Shown here one piece after another: positions 17,559-25,637 of a stretch of DNA of 64,000 nt (positions are counted from its first letter, which is position 1; each line of letters begins with the position of its first letter). Origin of the DNA: Variovorax sp. PAMC28562 (GTDB lineage: Bacteria > Pseudomonadota > Gammaproteobacteria > Burkholderiales > Burkholderiaceae_C); NCBI RefSeq assembly GCF_014303735.1, contig NZ_CP060296.1, positions 372,001 through 436,000 of the forward strand. The letters run 5' to 3'. Made by a program: the position numbers and the translations under genes. Below the pieces are notes generated by a model. It had not been told where the DNA came from, ran no database searches, and saw nothing but the letters and a program-made list of their open reading frames with translations.

Positions 17559-19390
17559 TGGGCGCGCCCCGGAGCGCGGCAAATGCAACTGCAACTGCAA
17601 CTGCAGCGGCCATTCACTATCGCGTCGAATGCGCCGACCGCAATGCACATCTGTTTGCGGTCACCCTCACCATCGATCGGCCGGCACCGCATCAACGCGT
17701 GTCGCTGCCGGTGTGGATTCCGGGCAGCTATCTGGTTCGTGAGTTCGCCAAGAACCTGCAAGGCCTCAACGCGAAGCAAGGTCGCCGCAACATCGGCATC
17801 GCGCAACTCGACAAGTGCACATGGGAAGTCGATTGCACGCCTGGTCAGCCATTGGTGCTTCGCTATGAAGTGTGTGCATACGACAACTCGGTGCGCACCG
17901 CGTGGCTCGACGTCGACCGCGGCTTTTTCAACGGCACGAGCCTGTGCCTGCGGGTCGATGCCCAGACCGATTCGGCGCATGCGATCGAAGTCGTGGCGCC
18001 CAAAGTGTTGCCGGGCCACGCCCGTTGGTCTTGCGTTACTGCACTCTTCGGCGCCAAGGTCGACAAACAGGGCTTCGGCGTCTACTGGGCTGCCGACTAT
18101 GACGAGTTGGCCGACAGCCCCTTCGAAATGGGCGCGTTCTGGAGCGGAGAGTTCGAAGCCTGCGGCGTGCCGCACCGCTTCGTCGTCGCAGGCGCTACCG
18201 CTTCGTTCGACAGCGAGCGCCTCATCGCCGACACCAAAGCCATCTGCGAAACCGAGATGCGTTTCTGGCACGGCGACAAGGTCGGCAAGCGGGGCGGCGC
18301 GAAGCTTCCGTTCGACCACTACGTCTTTATGCTGAACGCGGTCGACGATGGTTATGGCGGCCTCGAACACCGGCACTCGACCGCATTGATCTGCACGCGC
18401 CGCGATCTGCCGCAACTCGGCGCGAAGAAGCAGCCCGAGGGGTACACCACGTTGATGGGGCTCATCAGTCACGAGTACTTCCACACCTGGAATGTGAAGC
18501 GCATGCGCCCCGCCGAGTTCGCGCGCTACGACTACACCCGCGAGAACCACACGCAGTTGCTGTGGCTCTTCGAAGGTTTCACCAGCTACTACGACGACCT
18601 GCTGCTGCGCCGCGCTGGCCGCATCGACGACGCGACCTATCTGCGCCTCATCAACAAGACCATCAACCAGGTCATGCAGACGCCGGGGCGACTGGTTCAA
18701 TCGGTCGCGGACGCCAGTTTCGACGCCTGGGTCAAGTACTACCGGCAGGACGAGCAGACACCCAATGGCACGGTCAGCTACTACACCAAGGGCGCGCTGG
18801 TCGCGATGTGCTTCGACCTGACGCTGCGCAGCGAAGGCAAGGGCACGCTCGACGACGTGATGCGTTTGCTGTGGACGAAAAGTGCTGGCGGCCCGATCGA
18901 AGAAGCCGATGTGGCGAAAGCGCTCGAATCAGTGGGCGGCCGTTCGTATGCGAGCGAGATCGCGCAATGGGTGCACTCGACTGACGAGTTGCCGCTGTCG
19001 GGCTTGCTGCGCGCACACGGCATCGCCACGCTCGATGACCCGGCGCAACGCGCGCAGGAACTCGGCCTGCGCGTGACGGAGACCAACGGCAGCGTGCAGG
19101 TCAAGGTGGTGCTGCGCGGCGGCGCTGCAGAAGCCGCCGGCTTCGCGGCGCACGACGAATGGATCGGCATCGAATTACCGACGCGCAAAGGGCAGCCGAC
19201 GCAGGCCTGGCGCATCACGAAGATCGAAGACCTGGCGCTCTACCTCGGGCCGCAGAAAAAGATGATCGCCATCGTCGCGCGTGACCGTCGCCTGCTGCGT
19301 CTGCCGCTCACGCTGCCGACAGGCGTGACGACATGGCGCCTCTTCGCCAAGGATGCCGCGTTGACGACGAAGTGGCTGACCGGAAACTAG
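17558..19390 (+). CDS. M61 family metallopeptidase with PDZ domain
   Basis: A 610 aa glycyl-aminopeptidase-like protein. The zinc site is SHEYFHTWNVKRMRP at about residue 305 with the third ligand in LFEGFTSYYDDLLL about 30 residues later. The N-terminal part is a beta domain (YRVECADRNAHLFAVTLTI) and a PDZ-like region follows the protease domain (about 480-570, LGLRVTETNGSVQVKVVLRGGAAEAAGFAAHDEWIGI). No clear signal peptide is seen from this start. A CAACTG hexamer tract right after the start encodes Ala-Thr repeats. It overlaps the dsbC stop by one base. Confidence 0.9.
   Translation: MGAPRSAANATATATAAAIHYRVECADRNAHLFAVTLTIDRPAPHQRVSLPVWIPGSYLVREFAKNLQGLNAKQGRRNIGIAQLDKCTWEVDCTPGQPLVLRYEVCAYDNSVRTAWLDVDRGFFNGTSLCLRVDAQTDSAHAIEVVAPKVLPGHARWSCVTALFGAKVDKQGFGVYWAADYDELADSPFEMGAFWSGEFEACGVPHRFVVAGATASFDSERLIADTKAICETEMRFWHGDKVGKRGGAKLPFDHYVFMLNAVDDGYGGLEHRHSTALICTRRDLPQLGAKKQPEGYTTLMGLISHEYFHTWNVKRMRPAEFARYDYTRENHTQLLWLFEGFTSYYDDLLLRRAGRIDDATYLRLINKTINQVMQTPGRLVQSVADASFDAWVKYYRQDEQTPNGTVSYYTKGALVAMCFDLTLRSEGKGTLDDVMRLLWTKSAGGPIEEADVAKALESVGGRSYASEIAQWVHSTDELPLSGLLRAHGIATLDDPAQRAQELGLRVTETNGSVQVKVVLRGGAAEAAGFAAHDEWIGIELPTRKGQPTQAWRITKIEDLALYLGPQKKMIAIVARDRRLLRLPLTLPTGVTTWRLFAKDAALTTKWLTGN
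17586..17603. repeat. Hexanucleotide tract, three CAACTG units
   Basis: Three perfect units at codons 10-16 of the M61 peptidase gene encode alternating Ala and Thr. This is the same hexamer as the tract at 2831-2854. Unit loss or gain would leave the frame intact. Confidence 0.8.
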
Positions 19391-19428
19391 GCGAACCGTC
19401 GACTTGAGTCGACCACGGCCAGCGTCGC

Positions 19429-19893
19429 CTACAAAACGCGGCCGACCACCGCGATCACGAACACGAGCACGCCCAGCGCGAGGTTGATCGCGACGAGCAT
19501 GCGGATGGTGGCGAGCGCCTTGCCGGCGGCCGGCCAATCGCGTGACGCCACGAAACGCGCCAGCTTCGGAAATCCGGCGAAGCGGATGTGGCCGTACATC
19601 GCCATCATCACCAGCCCCAACGCCAGCATCGCGTGAACGCTCCAGTGCACCCGCGCGAAACCGCCGGCCATGGCGACCATCGCGAAACCGGTGAGCAGCA
19701 ACAACACGATCGCGCCACCGACCCAGCCCAGAAAACGCTCGAGCGCTGCCGCCATGAACGGCAAGCGCAGCGGTGGTTCCAGCACGGCGACGGCGGCAGG
19801 ACGGACGGCGAAGTGCATCGTCGCCATGCCGCCGACCCAAAACGCGGCGGCGAGAAGATGCACGCAAAGCAGGGAAGAAATAAGCAGGTTCAT
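19429..19893 (-). CDS. CopD-like small membrane protein
   Basis: A 154 aa integral membrane protein with four hydrophobic segments. It starts MNLLISSLLCVHLLAAAFWVGGMATMHFAVRPAAV, the typical CopD/YchJ-like motif with a His and a WxGG turn, and later has GLVMMAMYGHIRFAGFPKLA. CopD relatives are linked to copper uptake, but small free-standing members are of unknown role. The start was set at the internal ATG; the ORF extends upstream without membrane features. It is divergent from the enoyl-CoA hydratase gene. Confidence 0.75.
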   Translation of the reverse strand: MNLLISSLLCVHLLAAAFWVGGMATMHFAVRPAAVAVLEPPLRLPFMAAALERFLGWVGGAIVLLLLTGFAMVAMAGGFARVHWSVHAMLALGLVMMAMYGHIRFAGFPKLARFVASRDWPAAGKALATIRMLVAINLALGVLVFVIAVVGRVL

Positions 19894-20026
19894 CGTGGGT
19901 CGGTCTTGGTTGCCGGAGTGGTCTGGCAGTGTCGCACCCCGCGCGCCTTCGCACCAATTTGCAGGGGCTTCGCTATAGTGAGCCGCAGCCATTTCCCAAA
20001 ACTTTTTCATTGCCAACGGAGACACC

Positions 20027-20806
20027 ATGAGCTACGAAAACATCGAAGTCCGCACCGAAGCCGGCAAGGTCGGCATCGTCACGCTGAACCGCCCCAAAGC
20101 CCTCAACGCGCTGAACGACGCGCTCATGACCGAACTCGGTGCTGCGCTCAAGGCCTTCGATGCCGACGAAGCCATCGGCTGCATGATCATCACCGGCAGC
20201 GAGCGAGCGTTCGCGGCCGGCGCCGACATCGGCGCCATGGCCAAATTCAGTTTCGTGGACGCCTACAAGGGCGACTACATCACGCGCAATTGGGAAACCA
20301 TCCGCACCATCCGCAAGCCGGTGATCGCGGCAGTGAGCGGCTTTGCACTCGGCGGTGGCTGCGAGCTCGCGATGATGTGCGACTTCATCATCGCGGCCGA
20401 CAACGCCAAGTTCGGTCAGCCTGAAATCAAGCTGGGTGTGATTCCCGGCGCGGGCGGCACGCAGCGTCTGCCGCGGGCGGTCGGCAAGAGCAAGGCGATG
20501 GACATGGCACTGACCGGCCGCATGATGGACGCGACCGAAGCCGAGCGCGCCGGGCTGGTAAGCCGCATCGTGCCGTTCGACAAGCTGGCCGACGAAGCAC
20601 TCGGCGCCGCGTTGGTCATCGCCGATTTCTCGCAGATCGCGGTGATGGCAGCCAAGGAATCGGTCAATCGCGCTTTCGAGAGCGGGCTGTCGGATGGCGT
20701 GATGTTCGAGCGCCGACTGTTCCATGCGCTGTTCGCGACGAACGATCAGAAAGAAGGCATGGACGCCTTCGTCGGCAAGCGCAAGGCCGACTTCAAGAAC
20801 GCCTGA
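20027..20806 (+). CDS. Enoyl-CoA hydratase
   Basis: Crotonase-family enzyme of 259 aa that hydrates 2-enoyl-CoA in beta-oxidation. The oxyanion-hole motifs are [16 protein letters not shown] and [18 protein letters not shown], and the two catalytic glutamates lie in GCELAMMCD and [20 protein letters not shown]. It is preceded by a good AACGGAGA ribosome site and stands alone, so its pathway is not shown by context. Confidence 0.93.
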   Translation: MSYENIEVRTEAGKVGIVTLNRPKALNALNDALMTELGAALKAFDADEAIGCMIITGSERAFAAGADIGAMAKFSFVDAYKGDYITRNWETIRTIRKPVIAAVSGFALGGGCELAMMCDFIIAADNAKFGQPEIKLGVIPGAGGTQRLPRAVGKSKAMDMALTGRMMDATEAERAGLVSRIVPFDKLADEALGAALVIADFSQIAVMAAKESVNRAFESGLSDGVMFERRLFHALFATNDQKEGMDAFVGKRKADFKNA

Positions 20807-20845
20807 AGTCGGTACCGCCCGCGCCCGAAGCCAGTGCTCCGCCGC

Positions 20846-22240
20846 TTATCGCGGCGCTTCCGCTGATGTCGCACCGGGCGGTGACCCTGCCGCAGGAGCA
20901 GCCGGAGGTGCCGGATCGGCTCGCGGCGCTGGCGCAACCGCCTCCGCTAATGAGCGCACCAATGCCGCGAGCGACCCTGCCGACGGCGCACCCGTGGCCG
21001 GTGGTGCCGTACCTTCACGCCAACGCACCTGCTCTCGGGCGAGTTCGAGCACCGCCAATACTTTGCCGTCACGCTCGAACGTCAACCGCCACTCGGCCCC
21101 ACCAACGAATCGCTGCGCGCCCACGGCAGTGATCGCCGCAGAGCCGATCAGCGGCAGCAACTCACGTCCTTCGGCGCGCGACAGGCTGTGCGTTTCGCCA
21201 CCGCTTTGCGCGATGGTGAGCCGCGTCCACTGCGACAGCGCGGCGAAGGTCGGCGGGTCGGTGGCTTCGGTGCGTACGGTCGATGTCGGTGCGGCTTTGG
21301 CCGCGCGTGCGGGAGGCGCTGCGGCTGCACCGGGCGTACCGGGCAGCCCGGGTGCTGCTGCACCGGCAGGCGGTGAGGCGCCTGCCGCCGGCTGATCGGC
21401 GGCGCTGGAATCCCGTGACTTCGCGGCAGCGGCAGGTGTTGCTGTTGGTGCAATGGATTGCGCCGGTGCCGTCGGTATCGGCTCCAGTTTGAGCACCGAG
21501 CGCGGCGGCGCTTGCTCAGCCTCCGCGCGCTTGGACGAACTCTCAAGGTCGGCCGCCGCCGCTTTCGGCTCGCGAGCCCGCTCCGGTGCGGGTGCGGGTG
21601 CGGGTGCCGGTGCCGGTGCCGGTGCCGGCGAAGCTTCGACTTTGGGTGGCGCAACGACTGCAGGCGCAGGCTCGGAAATCGCTGGTGGCGCAGGCGTCGC
21701 ATTTGCTGCGGCCGTCTCGGTCGCCGTGCCCGGCGTCGGGGCCGGAACAGACGTCGTCGAAGGCTCCTGATGCGCCTCGACCGTGGGTAGCGCGGGCGCC
21801 GCGTTGCGAGGCTCCAGTCCCGGCATCGGCGTGGTGTCTATGGGCTCCGGTGGAAGCGTGTTTGCAGCTTCACGGGCCGTCGGCGCCGCACTCGACTGCG
21901 CTTCGCTATCGAGCCGCGCCTCGGGCACCGGCTCGTGCTGCCACAGCGCCGTCACGATAACGCCCACCAGCACGGTCGCGAACGCCGCATTCCACGGCAT
22001 GCGGCTGCGACCGCTTTCGCCACCGATACCCAGCAGGCGCTTCCACAGCGGAACCATCGGCGCCAGCGAAATGTCTTCGTCGCGCGGCTCGACCGCCTCC
22101 CGCGCGCGCTGCTGAATGGTCCGGCGAATGCGCCAGTCCGGCGCGACAGCGGCATCGGGAGCGTTCTGCAGCGCACGCCGGAGCACCGGATCATCGAACT
22201 CGTCGGGGAAGGCCACATTGCCCATCGGTTCGTCGCTCAT
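20846..22240 (-). CDS. Pro/Ala-rich single-pass membrane protein, probable sigma-factor partner
   Basis: A 464 aa protein translated from a start that overlaps the end of the ECF sigma factor gene by four bases. The N-terminus is acidic and soluble (MSDEPMGNVAFPDEFDDPVLRRAL). One hydrophobic stretch lies near residues 88-105 (WNAAFATVLVGVIVTALW), then a long Pro/Ala low-complexity region, then a C-terminal domain with FAALSQWTRLTIAQSGGETHSLSRAEGRELLPL. The coupling and topology fit an anti-sigma factor with a periplasmic sensor part, but no zinc-binding anti-sigma motif (HxxxCxxC) is visible. The function is an inference. Confidence 0.6.
   Translation of the reverse strand: MSDEPMGNVAFPDEFDDPVLRRALQNAPDAAVAPDWRIRRTIQQRAREAVEPRDEDISLAPMVPLWKRLLGIGGESGRSRMPWNAAFATVLVGVIVTALWQHEPVPEARLDSEAQSSAAPTAREAANTLPPEPIDTTPMPGLEPRNAAPALPTVEAHQEPSTTSVPAPTPGTATETAAANATPAPPAISEPAPAVVAPPKVEASPAPAPAPAPAPAPAPERAREPKAAAADLESSSKRAEAEQAPPRSVLKLEPIPTAPAQSIAPTATPAAAAKSRDSSAADQPAAGASPPAGAAAPGLPGTPGAAAAPPARAAKAAPTSTVRTEATDPPTFAALSQWTRLTIAQSGGETHSLSRAEGRELLPLIGSAAITAVGAQRFVGGAEWRLTFERDGKVLAVLELAREQVRWREGTAPPATGAPSAGSLAALVRSLAEAVAPAPRADPAPPAAPAAGSPPGATSAEAPR
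21585..21626. repeat. Hexanucleotide tract, seven GGTGCG/GGTGCC units
   Basis: Three GGTGCG units are followed by four GGTGCC units. On the minus strand they encode a Pro-Ala run in the presumed periplasmic spacer of the sigma-factor partner. Copy-number change would alter spacer length by two residues per unit. Confidence 0.85.
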
Positions 22241-22917
22241 TTGCGAACCCTCAGCACGGACAAGTAGCGCTCCATGCACTCCCGCAATTTCTTGATGCCA
22301 TAGCGCAATCGACTCTTCACCGTTTCGAAATGCGTGTCGAGCGCATCGGCCAGCGCCTCGACCGTGAAGCCATCTTCGTGATGCAACAAAAACGCAGCGC
22401 GCTGATCGTCGGGCAACTCATCCAGGCAGGCCAGCAGACGCCGGCCCGCAGCACGCCAGAAAGCGATTTCTTCGGCCGACGGATGGGCCGCATCGGACGG
22501 CGACGCACCTTCGTTCAGCAAGCCGCGGCTGAACAGCCGTCCGGCTTCGAGGCCATCACCGTCTTCGTCGTGGGCATAGAACTGCACCTCGCGTCCGCTC
22601 ACGCGCAAGCGGTCCATCGCGAGGTTGTGGGCGATGGTGAAGGCCCAGGTACGCCACGCCGCGCCTTGCGGAGAAAAGCTGGCGCGCGCCGTCACTATCC
22701 GCAGCCACGTGTCTTGAAACACCTCGTCGACCTCGGCCGACAAACGCAACCCCAGCAAGCGCTTGACGAAGCGATACAGCGCGTTTTCATGACGTGCATA
22801 GAGCATGTCGAAAGCGGCCGCGTCGCCTGCCGCATAGGCGAGCATCAATTGATCGTCCCCCATGGCGTCGGGGGTGGTCGGGGTAGCGGGGTCCGCTTCG
22901 AGGGTGGGAGCGAGCAT
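22237..22917 (-). CDS. ECF-type RNA polymerase sigma factor
   Basis: A 226 aa sigma-70 family protein. Region 2 is seen in FDMLYARHENALYRFVKRLLG followed by DEVFQDTWLRIVTARASF and WAFTIAHNLAMDRLR; region 4 is LDELPDDQRAAFLLHHEDGFTVEALADALDTHFETVKSRLRYGIKKLRE. The central linker (YAHDEDGDGLEAGRLFSRGLLNEGASPSDAAHP) is acidic. It overlaps the downstream membrane partner gene by four bases. The stimulus and target promoters are not shown by the sequence. Confidence 0.9.
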   Translation of the reverse strand: MLAPTLEADPATPTTPDAMGDDQLMLAYAAGDAAAFDMLYARHENALYRFVKRLLGLRLSAEVDEVFQDTWLRIVTARASFSPQGAAWRTWAFTIAHNLAMDRLRVSGREVQFYAHDEDGDGLEAGRLFSRGLLNEGASPSDAAHPSAEEIAFWRAAGRRLLACLDELPDDQRAAFLLHHEDGFTVEALADALDTHFETVKSRLRYGIKKLRECMERYLSVLRVRK

Positions 22918-22968
22918 CGGGCGATTTTCACCTGAGCTTGTACGGACGGCGATGCCGTTCGGGGTCGA

Positions 22969-22998
22969 TTGTCGAAGAGTTCACGGGCCGGCTATAAT
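22969..22998 (+). promoter_or_regulatory. Sigma-70 type promoter of the tRNA gene
   Basis: A -35 like TTGTCG (22969-22974) is separated by 18 bp from a perfect TATAAT (22993-22998). The tRNA begins 10 nt after the -10 box, as usual for stable RNA genes. Confidence 0.7.
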
Positions 22999-23007
22999 CT
23001 TGGGCTC

Positions 23008-23084
23008 GGCTCTTTAGCTCAGTCGGTTAGAGCGATGGAATCATAATCCACAGGTCCGCGGTTCGAATCCGTGAAGAGCCACCA
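23008..23084 (+). tRNA. tRNA-Met (CAU), elongator type
   Basis: A 77-nt cloverleaf with CCA encoded. The acceptor arms GGCTCTT and AAGAGCC pair fully, the D stem is GCTC/GAGC, and the anticodon loop is ATCATAA with CAT at positions 34-36. The T arm is CGCGG-TTCGAAT-CCGTG. The lower anticodon stem has one A-C mismatch. It does not have the initiator features (C1-A72 mismatch, three G-C pairs), so it is an elongator; an Ile2 tRNA with lysidine-modified CAU cannot be fully excluded. Confidence 0.9.
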
Positions 23085-23098
23085 GACCCAGCAACGGA

Positions 23099-23131
23099 AG
23101 CCCGCTATCGAACTGATAGCGGGCTTTTTTA
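23099..23131 (+). terminator. Rho-independent terminator of the tRNA gene
   Basis: A perfect 11-bp stem (AGCCCGCTATC / GATAGCGGGCT) with a five-base loop is followed by a T run. It starts 15 nt after the CCA end. Confidence 0.9.
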
Positions 23132-23428
23132 TTTGCGGACGCTTGTAGGCAATCTGTAGACGACGTCCAAGCGTCTCCTTGAAGGGACGATCACGTTTTG
23201 GCACCGTCTATTGCAGCGGACTCACATTCATGGGGCAGGCAACCTGGTATCTGCCCGATGCGGCGTTCACCGGCACAGCCAGCTTCGGCCAAGGATTGGC
23301 ATCGACGGAACGCCTTTGGCATCCAAACTGCCGCCCGTGCACTGCGAACCGTGTGAACCACAGGTCTTTAGCGTGGCGATCCGGCCGCCAGCCTGCAAGC
23401 CTGCGCGCCCTCGGGCAGACTAGAAAAC
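23132..23428. other. Intergenic stretch with no gene seen
   Basis: About 300 bases between the tRNA terminator and a small conserved ORF. Short open frames exist on both strands but none has a ribosome site or a recognisable motif, and no integrase or attachment-site repeat of the tRNA 3' end was found in it. Confidence 0.5.
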
Positions 23429-23638
23429 ATGCCACGACGCAATTCCCCAAACGACATCCGCGACCTCGATGACCTGAGCCGCCTGGCCGACGTGGTGGTC
23501 GACAAACGCCAGGGTCAGCGCGCCGCGGCGAAGAAGAACCGCCGCAACCGGCACTACGAGAAGCAGTTCACCCGCAATGCGCTCGCACATCTGCCTAGCG
23601 GTAAGGCTGTTGCGGACCATGGCGCCGAACCCGCATGA
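23429..23638 (+). CDS. Small basic hypothetical protein
   Basis: A 69 aa soluble protein rich in Arg, Asn and Lys: MPRRNSPNDIRDLDDLSRLA then DKRQGQRAAAKKNRRNRHYEKQF. No family could be named. Its stop overlaps the next start (ATGA), which supports it as a real gene co-translated with the following membrane protein. The composition would suit a nucleic-acid-binding or ribosome-associated role, but that is speculation. Confidence 0.6.
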   Translation: MPRRNSPNDIRDLDDLSRLADVVVDKRQGQRAAAKKNRRNRHYEKQFTRNALAHLPSGKAVADHGAEPA

Positions 23639-24027
23639 TCCAGGCGCTGGCGGTTCTCACCACGGCCCTGCTGTTCGGCGGCATGGCTCTGTATTCGTTC
23701 GGCTTCGCGGCCTTCCTGTTCACGGCCTTGCCCCCCGACGTTGCAGGCGCCACATTGCGGCGCGCGTTTCCAGCGTTCTATCTGTTCGTGATTGCGGCCG
23801 CGGCAATCGGCGCGGGCCTGCTGTGGCCTCTGGATGCGGTGGCTGCCGGGCTGATGGCGGCCATTGCCATCACGACAGTGCCCTCGCGCCAGTTGCTGAT
23901 GCCAGCTATCAATGCCGCCACCGACCAAGGGATGCGCCAGCGCTTCAAGTGGCTGCACGGCATGTCTGTAGTAATTACGCTGGCGCACATCGTGGCTGCT
24001 GGCGCTGTGCTGGTGCGGCTGGTCTGA
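23635..24027 (+). CDS. DUF4149-like (TMEM205-type) membrane protein
   Basis: A 130 aa protein with four predicted membrane segments and the family pattern ALYSFGFAAFLFTALPPDVAGATLRRAFPAFYLF, followed by a polar loop TVPSRQLLMPAINAATDQGMRQRFKWLHGMS. The function of the family is unknown. It is translationally coupled to the small basic protein upstream and converges on the HPP-like ORF. Confidence 0.75.
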   Translation: MIQALAVLTTALLFGGMALYSFGFAAFLFTALPPDVAGATLRRAFPAFYLFVIAAAAIGAGLLWPLDAVAAGLMAAIAITTVPSRQLLMPAINAATDQGMRQRFKWLHGMSVVITLAHIVAAGAVLVRLV

Positions 24028-24062
24028 GTGAATCACGCCCTCAGAACTGATGGACGAAACGC

Positions 24063-24338
24063 TCATGCAGCTGCGCGAGATTTCCACGCGCAATGACGGA
24101 GTGGTCGCGCCTCGCTCCAGACTTCGATTTCGAAGGGCCGCAAGATCTTAATGACGACCGCGGCCAACCAGTGCGACACCAGTACGGTGACCAGAATACC
24201 TATGCCCGCCCGCCGGACGGCACGCAGCCAATCACGTGAATCGACACGTGCGCGGGCCGGCCAGAACTGGGCGATGAACTCACGGACTTGATCGGAGAAC
24301 GACCTGCGGCGCGGTCCCAAGGCGCGGCTCGACTTCAC
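24063..24338 (-). pseudogene. Truncated HPP-family membrane protein
   Basis: A 91 aa ORF whose first half (REFIAQFWPARARVDSRDWLRAVRRAGIGILVTVLVSHWLA) looks like the N-terminal start of HPP-family proteins: an FWPA motif, a basic linker, then the first membrane helix. HPP proteins normally have four helices and the His-Pro-Pro motif; here the reading frame ends after one helix in an unrelated tail (VWSEARPLRHCAWKSRAAA). Only 35 nt remain before the neighbouring gene, so the rest is lost. Its ATG overlaps the stop of the upstream permease (ATGA), so the remnant may still be translated. Confidence 0.5.
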
Positions 24339-25627
24339 GCATTGCGCGCGCGACCAAGCAATGCATACAGCAGGATCGCGCCGAAGGTCGCCGTACCGAT
24401 CCCGCCCAGCGCGAACTGACCAAACTTCAAAGTGAAATCACCGGTGCCGATGATCAAAGTAATGGCCGCGACGATCAGATTGCGGTTCTGCGAAAAGTCG
24501 ACCTTGTTGTCGACCCAGATCTTGGCGCCGGCCACCGCAATCAACCCGAACACCACGATGCTCACACCGCCCATAACCGGCAACGGAATCGCCTGGATCA
24601 GCGCGCCGAACTTCGGCGAGAAGCCCAGCAGCAGCGCGATCAGCGCGGCCACCACGAACACCGCCGTCGAGTAGATGCGCGTGGCCGCCATGACGCCGAT
24701 GTTCTCCGCATACGTCGTGACGCCGGTGCCGCCGACGGAGCCGCTCACCACGGTCGCGATGCCGTCACCGATGAAAGCGCGGCCCATATAGCGGTCGAGA
24801 TTACGACCCGTCATGGCGGTCACGGCCTTCAGGTGGCCGAGGTTCTCGGCGACCAGGATGATCGCAACCGGCGCGATCAGCAGCATGGCGTTGCCGGTAA
24901 ACACCGGCGCAGTGAACGCCGGCATACCGAACCACGCCGCGCTCGCGATGCCGCTCAAGTCCACCGGCTTGCCCAGACCCAAACCATTGGTCAGAACGGC
25001 ATAGACCAGCGTGGCGAGCACCAGCCCCGCGAGGATCAACAGGCGTTGCAGCATGCCGCGCCCGAACACCGCGACCAGTCCGACGCACAGGAAGGTGGCG
25101 GCCTGCATCCACGCATCGAAGTTGCCCGCCGCCATGTTTTTGATCGGCACGCTGGCCAGGTTGAGCCCGATGACGGCGACCACGGCGCCAGTGACGACCG
25201 GTGGCATGAAGCGCTCGATCCAGCCGGTGCCGACCCATTGCACCAATGCGCCGATAGCGATGTAGACGACGCCGCACGCAACGATGCCTCCGAGCGCGAC
25301 GGCGAGATTGTCGTTCGGGCCCTTGCCTGCGTAGCCGCTGGCCGCGATCACCACGCCGATGAAGGCGAAGCTCGAGCCCAGGTAGCTCGGCACGCGCCCG
25401 CCGGTCACGAAGAAAAAGATCAGCGTGCCGACACCGCTCATCAAGATCGCGATGTTCGGGTTGAAGCCCATCAGGATCGGCGCCAGAACGGTGGCGCCGA
25501 ACATGGCGATGACGTGCTGCACGCCCATGGCCGCGGTTTGCGGCCACGGAAGACGCTCGTCGGGCGCGACGACGCTGCCGCTGATGGCCTGGACTTCGCG
25601 CCAGCGCGGAAAGTAGGAATCGGACAT
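24335..25627 (-). CDS. uraA: NCS2-family uracil/xanthine permease
   Basis: A 430 aa inner-membrane nucleobase:proton symporter. The N-terminal MGVQHVIAMFGATVLAPILMGFNPNIAILMSGVGTLIFF is diagnostic, followed by PSYLGSSFAFIGVV and the conserved ENLGHLKAV and GDGIATVVSGSVGGTGVTTYAENIGVMAATRIYS. These residues fit the uracil (UraA/PyrP) branch. It lies 10 nt downstream of an NCS1 permease on the same strand, so the two likely form one transcript for pyrimidine or hydantoin uptake. Confidence 0.9.
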   Translation of the reverse strand: MSDSYFPRWREVQAISGSVVAPDERLPWPQTAAMGVQHVIAMFGATVLAPILMGFNPNIAILMSGVGTLIFFFVTGGRVPSYLGSSFAFIGVVIAASGYAGKGPNDNLAVALGGIVACGVVYIAIGALVQWVGTGWIERFMPPVVTGAVVAVIGLNLASVPIKNMAAGNFDAWMQAATFLCVGLVAVFGRGMLQRLLILAGLVLATLVYAVLTNGLGLGKPVDLSGIASAAWFGMPAFTAPVFTGNAMLLIAPVAIILVAENLGHLKAVTAMTGRNLDRYMGRAFIGDGIATVVSGSVGGTGVTTYAENIGVMAATRIYSTAVFVVAALIALLLGFSPKFGALIQAIPLPVMGGVSIVVFGLIAVAGAKIWVDNKVDFSQNRNLIVAAITLIIGTGDFTLKFGQFALGGIGTATFGAILLYALLGRARNA

Positions 25628-25637
25628 ACGGTTTCCT

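Noticed and set aside
23008..23084. tRNA-Ile2 (lysidine CAU) instead of tRNA-Met
   Set aside because: Stem sequences look more like betaproteobacterial elongator tRNA-Met, though the two cannot be separated with certainty by eye.
23019..23204. 61 aa minus-strand ORF over the tRNA gene
   Set aside because: It is the complement of the tRNA and its terminator and has no ribosome site.
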